In this document: one piece after another, positions 24,558-33,649 of the stretch
Numbering within the stretch: the stretch's first letter is position 1
Layout of the letters: every line of letters begins with the position of its first letter
NCBI GenBank assembly: GCA_023485845.1
Contig: JAMCZE010000011.1
Coordinates: 1 to 42,748, forward strand
From: Patescibacteria group bacterium
GTDB taxonomy: Bacteria; Patescibacteriota; Microgenomatia; JAMCZE01
Reading direction: 5' to 3'
DNA: 42,748 nt
Made by a program: the position numbers and the translations under genes
Notes under the pieces: model-generated
Told to the model about the DNA's origin: nothing
Seen by the model: the letters and a program-made list of their open reading frames with translations, nothing else
Database searches by the model: none

Positions 24558-25652
24558 GTGCTTCGGAATATTTTGCTCGCCATAATATTATTATTCCTGA
24601 TCTGCGCTAACAGTGTTTATGCTATTTATGATCCGCTGTCGGTGCCCAATAACCGAATTGGTATTCATATTCTTGATGTTTCGGAACTTGCCAAAGCCGC
24701 TTCACTGGTAAACACCACTGGCGGTGATTGGGGCTATGTAACAATCCCTATTCAGGCCAACGACCGTAATCTTGTCAAGTGGACCCAGTTTATGCAGGAC
24801 TGCCATCAGCTTCACTTAATTCCTATTTTGCGAATTGCCTCATTTCCGGTGAGTGATTACTGGATGGCGCCGAACGAATGGGACTTGGTCGACTTTGCTA
24901 ATTTTTTGGACGAACTCCCCTGGCCAACTAATGACCGCTATGTGGTTATCTATAATGAGCCAAACCACAAAAACGAATGGGGCGGGTTTATTTATCCTGC
25001 CGAATACGCCCAGGTGCTAAATTTAGCCGTGGACATTTTTCACCGGCAAAATCCTAATTTTTTTGTTATTTCTGCCGGTTTTGACTCCGCCGCGCCCGAC
25101 AATGAATATGATTATATGCGAGCCATGAATGCCGCTGTGCCGGGCATTTTCAATAAAATCGACGGCTTTTCCTCCCACTCCTATGGTAACCCTGACTTTT
25201 CCAGTTTCCCCAATGTCTACAGCCGAATAAACGTGGCTAACTATCGTTTTGAGGAAAACTTTCTTTCCACCCTGGGAGTGCCCCGGCCAAAGTTATTTCT
25301 GACCGAAGCCGGCTGGCACCAAGATGTGCCAACCTCCTTCTTCAGTCAGGCTTTTAACGACATTTGGACGGATGACAACATCGTGGCCATCACCCCATTC
25401 CTGCTATCGGCCCAGGCGGGGCCATTTGTCGACTTTAGTTTCACTGACGGCTTGGGAAATTTTTCTCCGGCGGGGAAGCTAATTCAAAACCTGCCCAAAA
25501 TCGCTGGGCGGCCGGAACTGGCCTCGATGAACATTGCGACGCAATCTGCTAAGATAACCCCATGGAATGGCAAGACGCCCCCGACGTCAAATTTCGACTT
25601 GATCGGCTCCTTAGAGCAGATCTTTTTCCGTATGTTCGGGGAACAAAAATAG
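24558..25652 (+). CDS. Secreted glycoside hydrolase-like TIM-barrel protein
   Basis: 364 residues with a clear signal peptide (about 1-22, 'LLAIILLFLICANSVYA'). The mature part looks like a clan-A glycosidase barrel (GH5/GH39-like): Glu134 in 'IYNEPNH' at the acid/base position and Glu250 in 'LFLTEAGWH' at the nucleophile position, with 'SSHSYGNP' between. The substrate cannot be told. It starts with GTG 24558 right behind a TATAAT. The C-terminal 30 codons overlap the next gene in another frame (91 nt). It may act on exopolysaccharide or host-surface glycans. Confidence 0.72.
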   Translation: MLRNILLAIILLFLICANSVYAIYDPLSVPNNRIGIHILDVSELAKAASLVNTTGGDWGYVTIPIQANDRNLVKWTQFMQDCHQLHLIPILRIASFPVSDYWMAPNEWDLVDFANFLDELPWPTNDRYVVIYNEPNHKNEWGGFIYPAEYAQVLNLAVDIFHRQNPNFFVISAGFDSAAPDNEYDYMRAMNAAVPGIFNKIDGFSSHSYGNPDFSSFPNVYSRINVANYRFEENFLSTLGVPRPKLFLTEAGWHQDVPTSFFSQAFNDIWTDDNIVAITPFLLSAQAGPFVDFSFTDGLGNFSPAGKLIQNLPKIAGRPELASMNIATQSAKITPWNGKTPPTSNFDLIGSLEQIFFRMFGEQK

Positions 25653-25951
25653 CGGCCTTGCGGGGTCACGGCTCAACTTCCCGCGCCATTGCCCGCATTT
25701 GGAGCCTTCCCCGGCCCTGGCAACAAGTGTTAGGCATTGATCCGCAATATATTATCGAGGTGATAACCGAGCGTTTTGACAGGCTTTCCGACCAGGATAA
25801 AGACCGAACATTAATTCATGAATTAATGCACATTCCCAAGTCCTTTTCCGGAGCGCTGGTGGCTCATCGCGGTGGTGGTCGGGGCCGCCCCCACCGTATT
25901 GATCGTCACACCGTTGAAGTTTTATATCAGAAATATATTCAATCACAATGA
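25562..25951 (+). CDS. Putative phage-type zinc metallopeptidase
   Basis: 129 residues with the zinc motif HELMH (86-90) inside 'LIHELMHIPKSFSGALVAHRG', His102 as a possible third ligand, and 'RARIWSLPR.WQ'-like sequence upstream ('RAIARIWSLPRPWQQVLG'). This fits the putative phage metallopeptidase family (PF18894-type), also found in archaea and CPR. Substrate unknown. It begins 91 nt before the end of the glycosidase gene and overlaps holA by 4 nt. If the true start is later, the motif is still intact. Confidence 0.75.
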   Translation: MEWQDAPDVKFRLDRLLRADLFPYVRGTKIAALRGHGSTSRAIARIWSLPRPWQQVLGIDPQYIIEVITERFDRLSDQDKDRTLIHELMHIPKSFSGALVAHRGGGRGRPHRIDRHTVEVLYQKYIQSQ

Positions 25952-26544
25952 TCACGGTCTTGCACGGCGAAGATATCACGGCCTCACGCAAGGAATTGAA
26001 CCGGTTGCGGGAGGAATTTGACGGGGAGGTGCTAATTAATCCCACCGAGCTGGCGCAAGCGCTGGAAGGCGGCTCACTATTTGCGCAGAAAAAACTGATC
26101 ATTTTGGAAAACCCCAAGGAAGTCCCAGAAACGCAGTCTGATTTAATCATTTGGTTCGACCGTAAGCTCACTGCGGCGCAAGCAGCTAAGTTTAAAAATG
26201 CCAAGACCTTAGAATTTAAGCTAAACCAATTAGTTTTCAAATTTGTGGAATCGCTGCGGCCGGCCAACCAAAAAGAAATGCTGACACTTTTTTCGCAATA
26301 TTTGGACCAGGAGGTGCCCGAGATTGCTTTTTCCATGATTGTTCGCCAGTTCCGCTTAATGTTAAATCCCGTCGGGTTAGCAGCTTGGCAGGAAGGAAAA
26401 ATTAAGACTCAAGCGGCTAAATTTGGCCCAGCGCGCCTAAAATCACTTTACAAAAAGTTGCTGGAGATTGATTTTGCTGTTAAAACCGGCCAATTCCCCG
26501 GCAGTCTGCGGCTTGCCCTTGAACTCTTCCTTCTGGCGCTCTAG
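25948..26544 (+). CDS. holA: DNA polymerase III delta subunit-like protein
   Basis: Clamp-loader subunit that opens the sliding clamp. 198 residues, much shorter than usual HolA (about 330). The start 'MITVLHGEDITASRKELNRL' fits the delta N-terminal fold. The ending is the delta collar-like helical domain: 'FSMIVRQFRLML', 'FGPARLKSLYKKLLEIDFAVKTG' and a final 'ALELFLLAL', which match the 'R..R.L..AY..Ll..D...K.G' delta pattern. The middle AAA+ part is mostly missing, a shortening seen in CPR genomes. It overlaps the metallopeptidase gene by 4 nt. Confidence 0.78.
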   Translation: MITVLHGEDITASRKELNRLREEFDGEVLINPTELAQALEGGSLFAQKKLIILENPKEVPETQSDLIIWFDRKLTAAQAAKFKNAKTLEFKLNQLVFKFVESLRPANQKEMLTLFSQYLDQEVPEIAFSMIVRQFRLMLNPVGLAAWQEGKIKTQAAKFGPARLKSLYKKLLEIDFAVKTGQFPGSLRLALELFLLAL

Positions 26545-26553
26545 ACTGGAAGG

Positions 26554-27876
26554 GTGAACATTGACGCTGCCTTCAAGCTTTTTGATGTACGAGGAAAATA
26601 TCCCCAAGAAGTCGATGAGCGACTGGCTTTTGCCCTAGCCCGGGCCCTTGCCCAGATTAAAAAGCCCAAAAAAGTTTTAGCCTGCTGTGACACACGAGAA
26701 AGTTCGCCGTCTTTGAAGGAATTTTTAATTGACGGGTTTTCCACCGACAATGTCCCGGTGGTGGACCTTGGTGAAGCCCCCCTGCCGATGTTTAACTTTG
26801 CCATGACCACGGCTGATTATGATTTGGGGGTGATGGTCACCGCCTCGCATATCGCTGATGATGAAAACGGTTTCAAAATTATGGCCGCCGGGCCGCTCCC
26901 ACTAGACGAACAAGAGCTCGTTAACGTTAAAGAGGCGACCCGGCAGTTTCAAAGCGACCCGATTGTTGTTCCGCGGCTCGCGCCGGAAAAAATTAACCTT
27001 TCCGACCGTTATATTGATGCTATCCTCAAATTGGTTGGCATCCAAAAGCCAAAGCTCAAGTTAGCCTTAGATGTCACCCAAAGCGCGGTGGTGACAACGG
27101 TTATGGTTATCTTTCAGAAACTGCAGGCGGACTTTCATTTGGTTAATGCCAACCACAGTGGCAATCCGCTCCTGGCGCAAAACCGTCAGGACCTGGAGAA
27201 AGCTGTGGTGAGCAGTCAGGCCGATTTAGGCGTGATTTGGGATTCCGATGGAGACCGGGCGGTGTTTGTTGATCGGCACGGAAAATTAATTCCCCTATCC
27301 TTTACGCTGGGGATGTTGGCAGTTGATGCCCTTGGGCGTCTGCCGGGGCGAAAGATTGCTGTTGACGTGCGGGCAGGTCTGGCCGTTCGGGATTTGGTGG
27401 AGCAGGCGGGAGGGAAACTAGAAATTTTGCCAGCCTGGAATGAGTTTACTAAATTTGCCATGGCCGCCGATCCGGAAATTGCCTTCGGGGGTGAGACCTC
27501 GGGCCACTATGTTTTTTCCGATTTCTTCCGGATTGATGACGGCATTTTGGCGGCCCTGCGCTTTATCCGGCTGTTTGAACAAGGGAAAATTGAGCCGCAG
27601 CTGGCACAGCTAGCGAAAAAATATTTCGAGCTGCCGGAAAAAAATTTTCCCTGCTCACCGGAAAAATCCACCGCAATTTTAGAAAAATTAACGAATGACT
27701 ACCGTGCTTCCGGTTATCTGGTTTCCATCAAGGACGGCCTGACGGTTTTTGCCCCCGACTGGAAATTTAATTTACGCCAGAGTGTCACCGAGCCCTATTT
27801 GCGGCTTAACCTGGAGGCAAAATCAGAAACGGTGGCCAAGTCTATTGTTTCTCAACTGCAAAAGCAGCTAGAATAG
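26554..27876 (+). CDS. Phosphomannomutase/phosphoglucomutase family protein
   Basis: Interconverts hexose 1- and 6-phosphates for sugar-nucleotide synthesis. 440 residues: 'FKLFDVRGKYP' at the start, active Ser98 in 'VTASHIADDENGFKI' (usual is TASHNP, so two neighbours of the Ser are changed), metal site 'DSDGDR' (about 231-236), sugar loop 'GGETSGH', and phosphate loop 'RQSVTEPYLRL' near the end. Starts with GTG 26554 preceded by GGAAGG. The altered TASH loop may mean a different sugar. The protein is otherwise complete. Confidence 0.9.
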   Translation: MNIDAAFKLFDVRGKYPQEVDERLAFALARALAQIKKPKKVLACCDTRESSPSLKEFLIDGFSTDNVPVVDLGEAPLPMFNFAMTTADYDLGVMVTASHIADDENGFKIMAAGPLPLDEQELVNVKEATRQFQSDPIVVPRLAPEKINLSDRYIDAILKLVGIQKPKLKLALDVTQSAVVTTVMVIFQKLQADFHLVNANHSGNPLLAQNRQDLEKAVVSSQADLGVIWDSDGDRAVFVDRHGKLIPLSFTLGMLAVDALGRLPGRKIAVDVRAGLAVRDLVEQAGGKLEILPAWNEFTKFAMAADPEIAFGGETSGHYVFSDFFRIDDGILAALRFIRLFEQGKIEPQLAQLAKKYFELPEKNFPCSPEKSTAILEKLTNDYRASGYLVSIKDGLTVFAPDWKFNLRQSVTEPYLRLNLEAKSETVAKSIVSQLQKQLE

Positions 27877-27880
27877 AATT

Positions 27881-30148
27881 ATGGAAAAAGTTGTCATCTG
27901 GTTTAAGGACATTAGAAAGGACGACACACTGCTGGTGGGCGGGAAGGGAGCCAACCTTGGGGAAATGGTTTCCATCAACATGCCGATCCCGCCGGGATTT
28001 GTGGTTAGTGCCGTCGCCTACCGGCACTTTTTGGAAGCTAACGGCTTAGATAAAAAGATTAAAGAGGCCCTGGCCGGTCTGGACACCAGCCAAGTAGAAA
28101 AAACTCAAGACGTCGCCGTGCATATTAAGAAATTAATCACCACTGCCCCTATTCCCAAAGAAATTTCCAAGCCAATTATCCAAGCCTATTTTGAATTAAA
28201 AAAGCCGCTGGTGGCCGTGCGCAGCAGTGCCACTTCGGAAGACTCGAAAGATGCTTCCTTTGCCGGCCAAAACGAAACCTTTCTCAACGTTTCCGGTGAG
28301 GCTAGTTTGGTGGATTTTGTTCGGCGCTGCTGGGCCTCGCTTTTTGAAGGTCGATCCATCTTTTATCGGCATCAGCGCCACATCGACCACCTGAAGGCGG
28401 AGATTGCCGTGGTGGTGCAAACCATGGTGGAATCCGACTCCTCCGGGATTATTTTTTCACTTGACCCGGTGACTAATAATAAAAACCGGATCATTATTGA
28501 ATCAATTTTTGGCTTGGGGGAATACATTGTCCAAGGAAAAATCACCCCGGACCACTATGAAGTCAATAAGCAGGACCTAAAAATTGTGGAAAAACAAATT
28601 GCCAAGCAGGAAATTATGCTGGTGCGGGACAAATCCGGCCGGGTTAAGCAAGTGAGAGTTGATCGCAGACGGCAAAATGTCCAAAAAATTTCCGACGATT
28701 TAATCGTCAGGTTTGCCCAACTGTCCAAGGATTTAGAAAAACACTATTACTTTCCTCAGGACAGTGAATTTGCCGTCCACCACGGTCAGGCTTATCTTGT
28801 CCAAACTAGGCCGATCACAACAACAAAATTGGACAAATTTGATCAATTTGTCAAATTAGATATGTCTCACAAAGTTATTCTCCTGGAAGGTGCCCCGGCC
28901 AGCCCGGGTATCAAATCGGGGCCGGTTAAAATTCTAGCCTCCGCCAAGGAGATTGATAAACTCAAAAGCGGGGAAGTGCTGGTGGCCCAGCAGACTAACC
29001 CGGACTATGTTCCGGCCATGAAGAAAGCGGGGGCAATCATCACCGACCGGGGCGGTCGCACCTCCCACGCGGCGATTGTTTCCCGGGAACTGGGTATTCC
29101 CTGCGTGGTGGGAACAGAAAAAGCCACAATGAGCCTTAAAGACGGGGAAGTGGTCACGGTCGACGGAACAGAGGGAAAAGTTTACAAAGGAGGCATCGAA
29201 ATAAAAACAGTAACACAGTCACACAATAAACCAATTAAAATAATGACGGATGAGCTAAAAACGGCAACTAAGGTTTACGTTAATTTGGCCGAGCCGGAAA
29301 AAGCCAAAGAGATTGCTGCGCTGGATTGTGATGGGGTGGGATTGTTGCGGGCGGAATTTATGCTGGCCGGCATCGGGATACATCCGAAAAAAATAATTGA
29401 AGAAAGAAAGCAAGAAGAATATGTTAACACCCTGGCGCAAAAGATGACCATGTTCGCCGAGGCTTTCTACCCGCGGCCAGTGGTCTATCGGGCGACCGAT
29501 TTTAAAACCAATGAGTACCGGTCACTTAAAGGCGGCGAAAAATATGAACCGGAAGAAGCCAATCCAATGTTAGGTTTTCGCGGCGCCTTCCGCTATATTG
29601 TCGAGCCAGAAGTTTTCAAAATGGAAATCGAGGCAATCAAGAAAGTGCGGGATGACAAAGGCTTCAAAAATCTATGGCTGATGATTCCGTTTTGCCGGAC
29701 AGTGTCGGAATTAGCGCGGGTGAAGTCCCACATTAACCTCTATGGCCTGCAGCGGTCCGCTAATTTCAAACTTTGGATGATGTGCGAAATTCCGGCCAAC
29801 GTCCTGCTGATTGAGGATTTTTTAAAAGTGGGCATTGACGGCATATCGATCGGTTCCAACGACCTAACCATGCTCACCTTGGGAGTGGACCGAGATAACG
29901 AAAACGTCGCCCGAGAGTATAACGAGTTGGACGAGGCGGTGCTCTGGAGTTTTGAGAGGGTTATCAAGGCTTGCCGCAAGGCCGATGTCACTTGCTCCAT
30001 GTGTGGCCAGGCCCCATCCGACTATCCCAAACTCACTGAGAAGCTAGTGGAATGGGGCATCACCTCTGTGTCCGTTAATCCCGACGTTATCGCCAAAACC
30101 CGCGACATCGTCTACCACGCGGAAAGAACACTTCTTACCAGCAAATAA
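27881..30148 (+). CDS. ppsA: Phosphoenolpyruvate synthase
   Basis: Makes phosphoenolpyruvate from pyruvate and ATP (or the reverse). 755 residues: ATP-grasp nucleotide domain (about 1-320, 'GGKGANLGEM', 'VRSSATSEDS'), the swivelling phosphohistidine domain with His396 in 'GGRTSHAAIVSRE', and a TIM barrel with 'GLLRAEFM', 'ATDFKTNEY', 'PMLGFRGAFRY', 'IGSNDLT' and the conserved Cys in 'SMCGQAP'. Complete. It starts 4 nt after the phosphomutase gene and its end overlaps the convergent FG-GAP gene by 14 nt. Confidence 0.96.
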   Translation: MEKVVIWFKDIRKDDTLLVGGKGANLGEMVSINMPIPPGFVVSAVAYRHFLEANGLDKKIKEALAGLDTSQVEKTQDVAVHIKKLITTAPIPKEISKPIIQAYFELKKPLVAVRSSATSEDSKDASFAGQNETFLNVSGEASLVDFVRRCWASLFEGRSIFYRHQRHIDHLKAEIAVVVQTMVESDSSGIIFSLDPVTNNKNRIIIESIFGLGEYIVQGKITPDHYEVNKQDLKIVEKQIAKQEIMLVRDKSGRVKQVRVDRRRQNVQKISDDLIVRFAQLSKDLEKHYYFPQDSEFAVHHGQAYLVQTRPITTTKLDKFDQFVKLDMSHKVILLEGAPASPGIKSGPVKILASAKEIDKLKSGEVLVAQQTNPDYVPAMKKAGAIITDRGGRTSHAAIVSRELGIPCVVGTEKATMSLKDGEVVTVDGTEGKVYKGGIEIKTVTQSHNKPIKIMTDELKTATKVYVNLAEPEKAKEIAALDCDGVGLLRAEFMLAGIGIHPKKIIEERKQEEYVNTLAQKMTMFAEAFYPRPVVYRATDFKTNEYRSLKGGEKYEPEEANPMLGFRGAFRYIVEPEVFKMEIEAIKKVRDDKGFKNLWLMIPFCRTVSELARVKSHINLYGLQRSANFKLWMMCEIPANVLLIEDFLKVGIDGISIGSNDLTMLTLGVDRDNENVAREYNELDEAVLWSFERVIKACRKADVTCSMCGQAPSDYPKLTEKLVEWGITSVSVNPDVIAKTRDIVYHAERTLLTSK

Positions 30149-31681
30149 AGAGGAAGCAGGTTTTCTTAGGGACTTGTGGCTGGGGACTGGAGACTGGTTT
30201 AGGGGCTGGGGAATTTTGGATAACCGTTTCTGCCGCTGACACCGTGGCCACAGGAACAGAAACTGTTGTGGTTATTCCCTCCACCACCTTAAACTCCGTG
30301 TTTGTTATCGTTGTGGTGGTGGCCACGGTTTTGTCTTGGTTGTTAACCACCATCGGATTAAGAATGGGAAGCCAAGTATTGTTGGATAGGTAGACGATAT
30401 GTGGATCAGCAACGGTGTACGGCAGGATGATGGTGTAGGGATTGGTGGTGGGAGAGATGGGATAACCGTTAAAAGCCGAAGATACGTTAATCCGGAAGAT
30501 AGTGGTATCAAGGGGGTCAGTGGTGATCTGGACATGAAGATCAGATGGATCAGTGTTTGTTGTGGTCAGAACGGTTGCTCCGTTAGCAGAGGTGAGGCCA
30601 TTACCCAAACAATACTTGAAATATTGGGGACAGTTAGACGTATCTGGTTGGCTGCCATACCAGAAACTGTTGGTGTTGTAGGAGGATGGGGCGGTGTAGG
30701 ATCCATTGGTATCCTGGGCCCTAATGTAGAGGGTGTGCTTGGTGTTAGACTCCAGTCCTGACAGGGAGATATCATTACAGGAGAAGCCTTCAGACAGGGA
30801 GTTAAACTCCCCATCAGAAGGTTTACAATCCTTCCAGTTACTGGATGATGGGTCGTTACTGTCCAGGTTGTACTGGACATTAGCTATCTTGGTGACACTG
30901 TTAGGAGCATTCACCGTCCCGGCGACATTGAACTTATCCTGGAAGGTAGAAATATTTCCTGGAGCGTTACCTGACAGACTAATGGTGTGAGGGAAGTTGT
31001 AGATGATATATAGAGAATGTTGACTCCCTCCTGCGCCCCCAATTAATAAATCAGCACTGCCGTCACCATTAAGATCTAGCGGCAGGTTGACAAATGGACT
31101 TTGTGAAAGGCGGCTTGAGGCCGCTGCTCCATCATAGCGCCAGGTGTAGTTTCTTGGATCGGTTATGTTAATAGTATTCCCAGTAGTGCCGTCATAGAGC
31201 ATAAAGATTTTACGGCTGATGATATAGAATGACCCAGAGAGGGAACCATTAATTGGTGAGTTCCAACTGCTAATAGCCAGATCTAGACCCCCATCGTTGG
31301 TAAATTCCCCAGCATAAAGGGAATGAAAGCCTCCTAACCCATTAATTACCACTGTATAGTTGGAGGGAGTTGCCATATCAACTAGATTGCCTGTCCCTTC
31401 GTGTTTCCCCAAGAAATCTGGTAAATTCGTGATAATGGTTATATGTCCATTCCCTGCCGAGCCAGCATTGCCTACCACTAGAGCAGGTTTCCCGTCGTTA
31501 TTAAAATCAGCCACCACGACAGATCGCCCGAAGAAAATTAGGTTAGGGTCGCTGACTCCATCTAGTCGAAGGCTCCAATTACCACTATTAGCCATATCTA
31601 GAATATTACCGGTGCCACTCATGTGTTGACTCAAAATGCTGTCTCTGACAATATAGACAGACCCGGATAGTGAGCCAGATG
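30135..31681 (-). pseudogene. FG-GAP/VCBS-repeat surface protein, 5' end lost to an insertion
   Basis: An extracellular beta-propeller-type protein. Repeats include 'VVADFNNDGKPALVVGNAG', 'AGEFTNDGGLDLAISSW' and 'LDLNGDGSADLLIGGAGG' with Ca-loop-like D.N.DG motifs. A fibronectin-like region (about 280-390 of the open frame) and a Thr/Pro-rich C-terminus follow. No signal peptide is present. The frame stays open upstream only into the recombinase gene, and a repeat starts abruptly at about 31681 ('PSGSLSGSVYIVRD', parallel to an internal 'NGSLSGSFYIISR'). The native 5' part is therefore missing, apparently displaced by the serine-recombinase element. Confidence 0.75.
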
Positions 31682-33249
31682 GGACGCAGAGGCAACAAAG
31701 CGTCCTTTTGTGTTGAATTGTCGGGCTTTTTTGTAAGTTCGAATTTTCCATTTTCCAAATCGTCAATTTTATCAACTTTCGGACGATTGGTTTCTTCTAC
31801 TGCTTCAGAGAGGATTTTGAAGGTCTTGGAGTAGGTGTAGCTTAGCTTTCCCTCATCAACTGTTAAGGTGGCAAAGATAAACCTGATTAAGGCTCTTTGT
31901 TCGTCTATCATGCCTTTATCCTTGGCTTTTAGGTATAGTTCTTTGGCTCTCTGGGAGAGTTCGTAGATATTTACCCCTAAGTTGATGTAGCCTGTGCTTG
32001 CCTGGGAATGCTTTTTTATTGATTCAGTTATTTCGTCTTTCTCGTCCGAGTATTGTTTGAGCTTTCTGCTGTAAAACTCTGGGGTAATCTTTTCGTCCAA
32101 CTTGTCATCGTATAACTTGTCCATCCGCTTCTGAACCGCCTCGTAGCGGGCTTCAAGCTCGCCAACAGTGTTGTTGTGGTATTCGACCTCGTCCTGGTGA
32201 CTTTCTTTAAGTGCCTTCTTAAGCCATCCGACTATACGGCTGTTTTTGATTTTCAAGGTTTCAAATCCTTCTAAAAGCTGGGCTTCGACTTCATGCTCTT
32301 TTACCCAGGTTGTCTGCGGGCATTCGTGATAATGATTGCAGTGACCGTAAATGTGACCCTTGGCTGTTTCAAAAGTGATTGAGTTGTGGCAGCCAGCGCA
32401 TTTAATCAGTCCTCGAAAGAGAAAATTGTGCTTGCGGTATTTAGGTGTAGTTCTGCTTTTGAGCATAGCTTGGACTTTATTAAATTGCTCGACGGTAATC
32501 AACGGTTGGTGTTTGCCTTCATACAAGTCATCGTTCCATTTAATTTTACCAATGTAGAAAGGTTCACGCAGCAGGGAATGTATTCGGCTGTGTGGAAGTT
32601 TGTGCCCTAACTGCGAACGCATGCCTTCAGCAAACATCTTTTTAGATAATCGTTTGGTTGAGTAATTGCCTGTAAGGTACAAATCAAACATTTTCCTTAC
32701 AAACGGCGCCGTATCCTCGTCGATGATATGAGTTTTGTGCCCAGTTTCGCCAATGGTTTTGTAGCCGTTTGGCGGCTTGGTTGGTAGCCATCCCTGGGCA
32801 ATCTTTTCTTTTTGCCCCTTCTTCACATTCTCTGAGAGGAGTCGGACATAGTATTCGGCTGTTGCCACCTTCACCCGCCACATAAACCACTCGTGGGAAC
32901 GAGAGGTGTTATGGAGAATACAGCCTTCTTTTGCCAGGTGGACTTGATGGTTCTCATTCTCAGTAATCCATAAATCAATAGTGGGAACATCAGCAAAGTT
33001 CCTAGTTAGTCGGTCAGTTGTCTCTACGATAATCGTGGGGATGTCGTGTTTGCGGACATAAGCGATCATCTCAATAAAGACTTTTCTTTGGGTTTTACCA
33101 GCTGCTGATTCGGAAATGGCAAAGACCTTGGCTACTTCTAGCCCTTGTTTGTCGGCATAATCCCTCAAAAACTTCTCCTGGGCTGGCAGAGAGTAACCTG
33201 TTTCTTCTTGTTCTTTGCTGCTTACTCGGCAGAATATGGCAGTTTTCAT
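31606..33249 (-). CDS. Large serine recombinase (site-specific integrase)
   Basis: 547 residues. Resolvase domain (about 1-150) with nucleophile Ser10 in 'FCRVSSKEQ', then a recombinase domain ('GWLPTKPPNGYKT', 'PFYIGKIKWNDDLYEG'), a zinc ribbon ('IKCAGCHNSI' ... 'GHCNHYHECP') and a coiled coil (about 360-450). Such enzymes integrate phages and integrative elements with no need for repeats. The last 20-odd residues, after 'LLPLRPIWL', are encoded by the FG-GAP gene's DNA in another frame, so the present C-terminus was made by integration. It is the leftmost gene of the element. Confidence 0.92.
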   Translation of the reverse strand: MKTAIFCRVSSKEQEETGYSLPAQEKFLRDYADKQGLEVAKVFAISESAAGKTQRKVFIEMIAYVRKHDIPTIIVETTDRLTRNFADVPTIDLWITENENHQVHLAKEGCILHNTSRSHEWFMWRVKVATAEYYVRLLSENVKKGQKEKIAQGWLPTKPPNGYKTIGETGHKTHIIDEDTAPFVRKMFDLYLTGNYSTKRLSKKMFAEGMRSQLGHKLPHSRIHSLLREPFYIGKIKWNDDLYEGKHQPLITVEQFNKVQAMLKSRTTPKYRKHNFLFRGLIKCAGCHNSITFETAKGHIYGHCNHYHECPQTTWVKEHEVEAQLLEGFETLKIKNSRIVGWLKKALKESHQDEVEYHNNTVGELEARYEAVQKRMDKLYDDKLDEKITPEFYSRKLKQYSDEKDEITESIKKHSQASTGYINLGVNIYELSQRAKELYLKAKDKGMIDEQRALIRFIFATLTVDEGKLSYTYSKTFKILSEAVEETNRPKVDKIDDLENGKFELTKKPDNSTQKDALLPLRPIWLTIRVCLYCQRQHFESTHEWHR

Positions 33250-33313
33250 AGTAATTTTTGTCCAACACAGAACATAAACGAACTTTTTGTTAATATCAAA
33301 CAGTTATAATTTT

Positions 33314-33649
33314 TCATGGTAATTTAGCCTCAATCATTCCTTTATATTTTCTTTTGCGATATTCAAGGTTAAGACAATTTCTGCATCCAACTTTTCCGTT
33401 AATGGGATGTTTATAAAGAACTGCTATTCGTGCCTGACAGATGGGGCATTTAAACCAGAATCGGATACCGTTGTTGTAGGTTTTGGAAGTAGCCAATTCG
33501 ACCTTTACGCCTGATGCTTCAATTTCAGCGTTCAACAACGCCTCTTTTAATTTTTCTTTTGAGGATCTTAAGATGTCTTGCATTCTGATTTTCTGGCAGT
33601 TCTCAACTAAAAATTGATTTCCTAAATCATTTGGCTTCAATGATTTCAT
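33314..33649 (-). CDS. Small zinc-ribbon protein of the integrated element
   Basis: 111 residues from ATG 33649, chosen because AAAGGAGG stands 10 nt upstream; the frame is open further up but only through the previous gene. An N-terminal helical part ('MQDILRSSKEKLKEALLNAEIE') is followed by a treble-clef/zinc-ribbon pattern: 'FWFKCPICQARIAVLY' and 'VGCRNCLNLEYRKRKYKG'. Proteins with this core ('CP.C...V..LY....F.CR.C..L.Y') occur in phages and mobile elements. Function unknown, DNA binding likely. It overlaps the upstream gene by 23 nt. Confidence 0.75.
   Translation of the reverse strand: MKSLKPNDLGNQFLVENCQKIRMQDILRSSKEKLKEALLNAEIEASGVKVELATSKTYNNGIRFWFKCPICQARIAVLYKHPINGKVGCRNCLNLEYRKRKYKGMIEAKLP

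Noticed and set aside
30399-31629. Plus-strand open frames opposite the FG-GAP gene
   Set aside because: They are antisense to clear Ca-loop repeats (D.N.DG) and carry no protein pattern of their own.
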